Shown: positions 6,559 to 9,246 of the stretch, one piece after another
Position numbering within the stretch: position 1 is the first letter of the stretch
How the letters are laid out: the number at the start of each line of letters is the position of its first letter
NCBI GenBank assembly: GCA_028291125.1
Contig: JAQGIN010000377.1
Coordinates: forward strand, 1 to 9,246
Direction of reading: 5' to 3'
Length of the DNA stretch: 9,246 bases
Source of the DNA: Caulobacter sp.
Lineage (GTDB): Bacteria; Pseudomonadota; Alphaproteobacteria; Caulobacterales; Caulobacteraceae
Translations under genes and position numbers: made by a program
Notes under the pieces: generated by a model
The model's database searches: none
Told to the model about the DNA's origin: nothing
The model's input: only the letters and a program-made list of their open reading frames with translations

Positions 6559-8067
6559 ATGTGCGGCGAGACCCTTCTGATCGTGAGCCACTTTTTGAGA
6601 CTTTCCGGCCTGCTGACCGCCGCCGCCCTGGCCCTGGCGTCGACGGCGAAGGCCCAGGTTCCGCTCGTCGCGCCCGTCCCCCCGCCGGTGGTCATCGCCG
6701 CGCCACCGGCCGAGGTGGCGCTGCGTCCCGACCAGGTCGAGCGCCTGGCCCGGGCCCTGACCCAGGCCGACAGCCACGGCCTGTCGGCCGCCGCCTTCGC
6801 CCCCGAGGCCGCCCTGGCCCTGATCGGCGCGCGCGATCCCGAGCAGCGCCGGGCCGGCCAGGCGCGGCTGGTGGTCCTGACCCTGCGCTACGCCAAGGCC
6901 GTGCACGCCGGCCGCCTGAACACGCCCGACTTCATCCTCGACTGGGGCTTGCGGCCGGCCGCCTATGATCCGTGGACGGATTTCACCACCGCCGTGGCCC
7001 AGGACCGGATCGGCCCCTGGCTGGACGGCCTGCCGCCGCCCTATGCCGGCTATCAGACCCTGCAGCGCGGTCTGGCGACCTACCGCGCGCTGGCCGCGCG
7101 CGGCGGCTGGCGGCCGGTGACCGGCGGGCCGCCGCTGAAGCCGGGGATGGCCGATCCGCGGGTGGGCGAGCTGCGGCGGCGGCTGGCCGTCGAGGACGCC
7201 GCCGTGGCCGTCGAAGGGCCGAACCTCTACGACCCGGCCCTGGTCGAGGCGGTGATGCGGGCCCAGAAGCGGTTCGGCCTCGATCCCGACGGCGGGCTGG
7301 GGCCCCAGACCCTGGCGGCGCTGAATGTCCCCGTGCAGCGGCGGATCGATCAGATCCTGGCCAATATGGAGCGCTGGCGCTGGCTGCCGCCGGTGCTGCC
7401 GGCCGACCGCCTGCAGGTCAATATCGCCGCGGCGGTGATGACCGTGTTCCAGGCCGACCGGCCGACCCTGTCGATGCGGGCGGTGACCGGCCGGCCCGGC
7501 GACGAGACGCCGATGCTGGCCTCGAAGATCCACTCCATCGTGCTCAACCCGCCATGGAACGTGCCGGCCTCGATCGCCGCCAAGGAGCTGTGGCCCAAGG
7601 AGCGGGCCCATCCTGGCTATCTGCGGGCCAACGACTTCGTCGTCATCCCGACCGGCGACGGCGGCTCGCGCCTGCAGCAGGTGGCCGGGCCCAAGGCGGC
7701 GCTGGGCAAGCTGAAGTTCGACTTCGTCAATCCGTACGGCGTCTATCTGCACGACACCCCCAGCCGCGCCAAGTTCGCCAGCTTCAGCCGCCTGGCCAGC
7801 CACGGCTGCGTGCGGCTGGAGAAGCCGACCGACCTGGCCAAGTTGCTGCTGGCCGGCGATCCGGACTGGACGCCGGAGGCGATCGACGTCGCCCTGGAGG
7901 GCGGCAAGACCGTCCGCGCCCAGCTGCCGGAGCAGACGGCGGTGTTCCTGCTGTACTGGACGGCCTATGTGACGCCGGACGGACAAGTCAACTTCCGGGA
8001 CGATCCCTATGGTTGGGACACCCTGCTGGTGCAGCGAATCGCCGCAATCGACCCTGGCTCAGCTTGA
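6559..8067 (+). CDS. YcbB-like L,D-transpeptidase with peptidoglycan-binding domain
   Basis: An exported peptidoglycan enzyme expected to form 3-3 (mDAP-mDAP) cross-links, like E. coli LdtD (YcbB). The 502-residue product has a Sec-type signal peptide (hydrophobic LSGLLTAAALALA, cleavage probably after AKA), a short Pro-rich linker, an N-terminal scaffold region, and a peptidoglycan-binding-like helical repeat (about 197-257, including AQKRFGLDPDGGLGPQTLAALN without its last residues). The YkuD catalytic domain covers about 285-440, with YLHDTP (His398) and the active-site motif SHGCVRLE (His415, Cys417). It is shorter than E. coli YcbB (about 615 residues). The ATG at 6559 is used, but a GTG at 6583 would remove an unusual acidic residue from the signal n-region and is a fair alternative; neither has a strong ribosome binding site. 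It is followed after 56 nt by a MepK-like gene. Confidence 0.92.
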   Translation: MCGETLLIVSHFLRLSGLLTAAALALASTAKAQVPLVAPVPPPVVIAAPPAEVALRPDQVERLARALTQADSHGLSAAAFAPEAALALIGARDPEQRRAGQARLVVLTLRYAKAVHAGRLNTPDFILDWGLRPAAYDPWTDFTTAVAQDRIGPWLDGLPPPYAGYQTLQRGLATYRALAARGGWRPVTGGPPLKPGMADPRVGELRRRLAVEDAAVAVEGPNLYDPALVEAVMRAQKRFGLDPDGGLGPQTLAALNVPVQRRIDQILANMERWRWLPPVLPADRLQVNIAAAVMTVFQADRPTLSMRAVTGRPGDETPMLASKIHSIVLNPPWNVPASIAAKELWPKERAHPGYLRANDFVVIPTGDGGSRLQQVAGPKAALGKLKFDFVNPYGVYLHDTPSRAKFASFSRLASHGCVRLEKPTDLAKLLLAGDPDWTPEAIDVALEGGKTVRAQLPEQTAVFLLYWTAYVTPDGQVNFRDDPYGWDTLLVQRIAAIDPGSA

Positions 8068-8123
8068 TTTCTTAACGTCGGTAAGGTGTCCTGACCGCGT
8101 TGGAAGTCGGGGATACCGTATTC

Positions 8124-8672
8124 GTGCTGCAAAGACGCAAGCTGCTGGGCCTTGGCCTGGGCGCTCTGGGCGCCAGCCTCGTCGCTCCCGCCACCAGCTG
8201 GGCGAGCCTCGGCTCGACCGCTCCACGCCATATCGCGCTGAGCAATCTGCACACCGGTGAGAGTCTTGAAGCGGTCTACTTCGACAATGGTTCCTTCGTC
8301 CCCGACGCGGTCGCGGCCCTGAACAAGGTGCTGCGCGACTATCGCACCGGCGACGTCCATCCGATCGACCTGCGCCTGTTCGACACCCTGTCGTCGATCC
8401 GCGACAAGACCGGCTCGCGCGCCAAGTTCGAGGTGATCTCCGGCTACCGCTCGCCGGCCACCAACGCCCAGCTCAGCGCCCGCAGCGGCGAGGTGGCCAA
8501 GCACAGCCTGCACATGGACGGCATGGCCATGGACATTCGCCTGTCGGACGTCGCCCTCGACCGTCTGCGCAACGCCGCCGTGGATCTCGGACGGGGGGGC
8601 GTGGGTTACTATCCCGAGAGCCGCTTCGTGCATGTCGATGTCGGTCGGGTCCGGCGCTGGCAAGGCGCCTGA
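8124..8672 (+). CDS. DUF882/YcbK (MepK-like) zinc murein endopeptidase, Tat-exported
   Basis: A 182-residue member of the DUF882 (peptidase M15-like) family. Its E. coli relative MepK (YcbK) is a murein endopeptidase that cuts 3-3 cross-links. The N-terminus reads LQRRKLLGLG, a twin-arginine signal followed by a hydrophobic stretch ending TSWA, so export by Tat is likely. Zinc-ligand motifs of the family are present: SLHMDGMAMD with His130-x6-Asp137, and FVHVD with His170. FEVISGYRSPATN is also typical. The GTG at 8124 gives a compact Tat signal and has GGGGA about 10 nt upstream; an in-frame TTG at 8100 would add eight residues and is less likely. It lies 56 nt after the L,D-transpeptidase gene, probably co-transcribed, so cross-link synthesis and cleavage would be linked. 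Family assignment is strong; exact bond specificity is inferred. Confidence 0.9.
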   Translation: MLQRRKLLGLGLGALGASLVAPATSWASLGSTAPRHIALSNLHTGESLEAVYFDNGSFVPDAVAALNKVLRDYRTGDVHPIDLRLFDTLSSIRDKTGSRAKFEVISGYRSPATNAQLSARSGEVAKHSLHMDGMAMDIRLSDVALDRLRNAAVDLGRGGVGYYPESRFVHVDVGRVRRWQGA

Positions 8673-8688
8673 CGCCGACACCGGCGTC
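8671..8688 (+). other. Small perfect inverted repeat at the end of the MepK-like gene
   Basis: GACGCCG and CGGCGTC form a perfect 7-bp stem with a 4-nt ACAC loop. It starts within the TGA stop codon of the MepK-like gene. No T-run follows, so an intrinsic terminator is doubtful. It could mark a partial terminator or an RNA stability element before the small membrane protein gene. In DNA this GC-rich, chance formation cannot be excluded. Confidence 0.35.
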
Positions 8689-8719
8689 CAAGGTCCGAGC
8701 CCCGAGTCTGGAGTCCCCG

Positions 8720-9058
8720 ATGGCCGCCCGTGTTCCCCGCCCCAATCCGTTCGGCTGGATCGTCCTCGGCTTCGTGGCCGGGGTGGCGGTGACCACCGTC
8801 CTGGCCCTGACCATCACCCGCCACGCCCATGACGGCCCCGAACTGCGCACCGCCGCCGAACAGTTGGAAGGCGCGGCCCTGTCCACGGCGCCCGCCGTCG
8901 TCGGATCGCCGCCGCCCGCGCCCGTTCAGACGGCCCCGCCGGCCGCCGTCGTCGCCGAGCCGGCCGTCAAGCCGCCGGCGCCCGACGCCCAGGTCGCCGA
9001 TGACGCCGCCGCCGCCGGCATGACCTCGCGGGCGACGCCGGATCCGTCGACGCCCTAG
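8720..9058 (+). CDS. Small single-pass membrane protein with Pro/Ala-rich tail, unknown function
   Basis: A 112-residue protein not recognised as a known family. A short basic N-terminus (MAARVPRPNP) precedes one clear membrane segment (about residues 11-32, FGWIVLGFVAGVAVTTVLAL then TI), then a basic/polar stretch TRHAHDGPELRTAAEQLEG. From about residue 55 to the end the chain is low-complexity Pro/Ala/Val-rich and probably disordered. The positive N-terminus is compatible with an N-in topology, with the tail in the periplasm, where it could reach into the wall. The start is backed by TGGAG 6 nt upstream. It lies 47 nt after the MepK-like gene in the same direction and may be co-transcribed. 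The stop codon overlaps that of the convergent Rid-family gene. It is likely a real gene given the membrane segment and ribosome binding site, but the tail could be influenced by base composition. Confidence 0.65.
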   Translation: MAARVPRPNPFGWIVLGFVAGVAVTTVLALTITRHAHDGPELRTAAEQLEGAALSTAPAVVGSPPPAPVQTAPPAAVVAEPAVKPPAPDAQVADDAAAAGMTSRATPDPSTP

Positions 9059-9246
9059 GGTTTGGCGCGCGGCGCGTAGGCGATCATCTGGATCTCCACC
9101 ACGCCGTCGGGGGCTAGCAACCCGGTGGCGCCGACCGCGGTCCAGGCCGGATGCGGCGGCGGCATGACCTCGTCCTTGGCGGCGCTGAAGGCGGCGAACT
9201 GCTCTTCCCGCGTGCCGGTGAAGCCAGGCCCGGTCCAGACGTGGAA
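9055..9246 (-). CDS. Rid-family (YjgF/YER057c/UK114) protein, C-terminal part
   Basis: Only the last 63 codons are in the window; the start lies beyond position 9246. The translation contains FHVWTGPGFTGTREEQFAAF (first visible residues) and then PHPAWTAVGATGLLAPDGVV and EIQMIAYAPRAKP, the typical end of a Rid-family subunit, which forms trimers with active sites between subunits. Canonical RidA hydrolyses reactive enamine/imine intermediates using an arginine in a PARS-type motif. Here the aligned position is Trp (PAWTA, codon 9142-9144), so it is probably a non-RidA subfamily member with another or unknown activity. The alignment is made by eye. It converges on the small membrane protein gene, and the two stop codons overlap in CTAG (9055-9058). 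Confidence 0.85.
   Translation of the reverse strand, partial: FHVWTGPGFTGTREEQFAAFSAAKDEVMPPPHPAWTAVGATGLLAPDGVVEIQMIAYAPRAKP

Noticed and set aside
6408..6695. 95-codon minus-strand open frame over the divergent intergenic region
   Set aside because: It covers both putative promoters and runs antisense to the signal peptide of the L,D-transpeptidase; no family match.
6358..7986. Upstream extension of the GT4 reading frame (minus strand) giving an 897-residue protein
   Set aside because: The added ~540 residues run antisense to the L,D-transpeptidase gene and look like composition shadow. GT4 homology begins exactly at the ATG at 6357, which has its own ribosome binding site.
6972..8075. 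367-codon plus-strand open frame inside the L,D-transpeptidase gene
   Set aside because: It is shifted in frame relative to the catalytic SHGCVR-containing frame and Arg/Gly/Ala-rich; a shadow.
8072..8085. TTAACGTC and nearby TAAG, resembling a CtrA half-site in the gap before the MepK-like gene
   Set aside because: It matches TTAACCAT at only about five of eight bases and lacks the TTAA-N7-TTAA pair; too weak to call a regulatory site.
8064..8087. TTGATT and TAAGGT as a possible promoter for the MepK-like gene
   Set aside because: The spacer between them is only 12 nt, too short for a normal promoter; read-through from the L,D-transpeptidase gene is simpler.
8007..8681. 224-codon minus-strand open frame opposite the MepK-like gene
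   Set aside because: The opposite strand encodes a clear DUF882 protein with zinc-ligand motifs; this frame has no domain.

Overview
The window looks like chromosomal DNA from a high-GC alphaproteobacterium, most likely the Caulobacter/Phenylobacterium group. This is an inference from the strong G/C bias at third codon positions, the gene families present, and promoter-like sequences that resemble alphaproteobacterial EcfG (SigT) and Caulobacter SigA (sigma-73) sites. No rRNA, tRNA, CRISPR array, insertion sequence or phage gene was seen.

Left part (1-6357, all minus strand): a compact five-gene carbohydrate cluster, probably one operon. It is transcribed from about position 6400 towards position 1. 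In order of transcription it holds a GT4 glycosyltransferase (5293-6357), an amylo-alpha-1,6-glucosidase/glycogen-debranching-like protein (3096-5249), a GH15 glucoamylase/trehalase-like hydrolase (1292-3088), trehalose-6-phosphate phosphatase otsB (428-1165) and trehalose-6-phosphate synthase otsA (1-431, cut by the window edge). Gaps are 43, 7 and 126 nt, followed by an ATGA overlap of otsB and otsA. A hairpin lies in the 126-nt gap. Together the genes suggest a unit that trims or remodels an alpha-glucan and makes trehalose.

Divergent intergenic region (6358-6558): on the minus strand there is a GGAAC-N17-GGTTT sequence, one base off the EcfG general-stress consensus and well placed to drive the carbohydrate cluster. 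On the plus strand a TTGACGC with a weaker -10 may drive the cell-wall genes.

Right part (6559-9058, plus strand): a Sec-exported YcbB-like L,D-transpeptidase (6559-8067), a Tat-exported DUF882/MepK-like metallopeptidase (8124-8672) and a small single-pass membrane protein with a Pro/Ala-rich tail (8720-9058). The first two form a maker/breaker pair for 3-3 peptidoglycan cross-links, echoing E. coli ycbB-ycbK. A convergent, truncated Rid-family gene (9055-9246, minus) closes the window. Its stop codon overlaps that of the small membrane protein within a CTAG.

Nothing here is clearly a wholly new system. The best leads are the putative stress-controlled GT4/debranching/GH15/otsBA cluster, whose glycan is unknown, and the conserved L,D-transpeptidase/endopeptidase pair.
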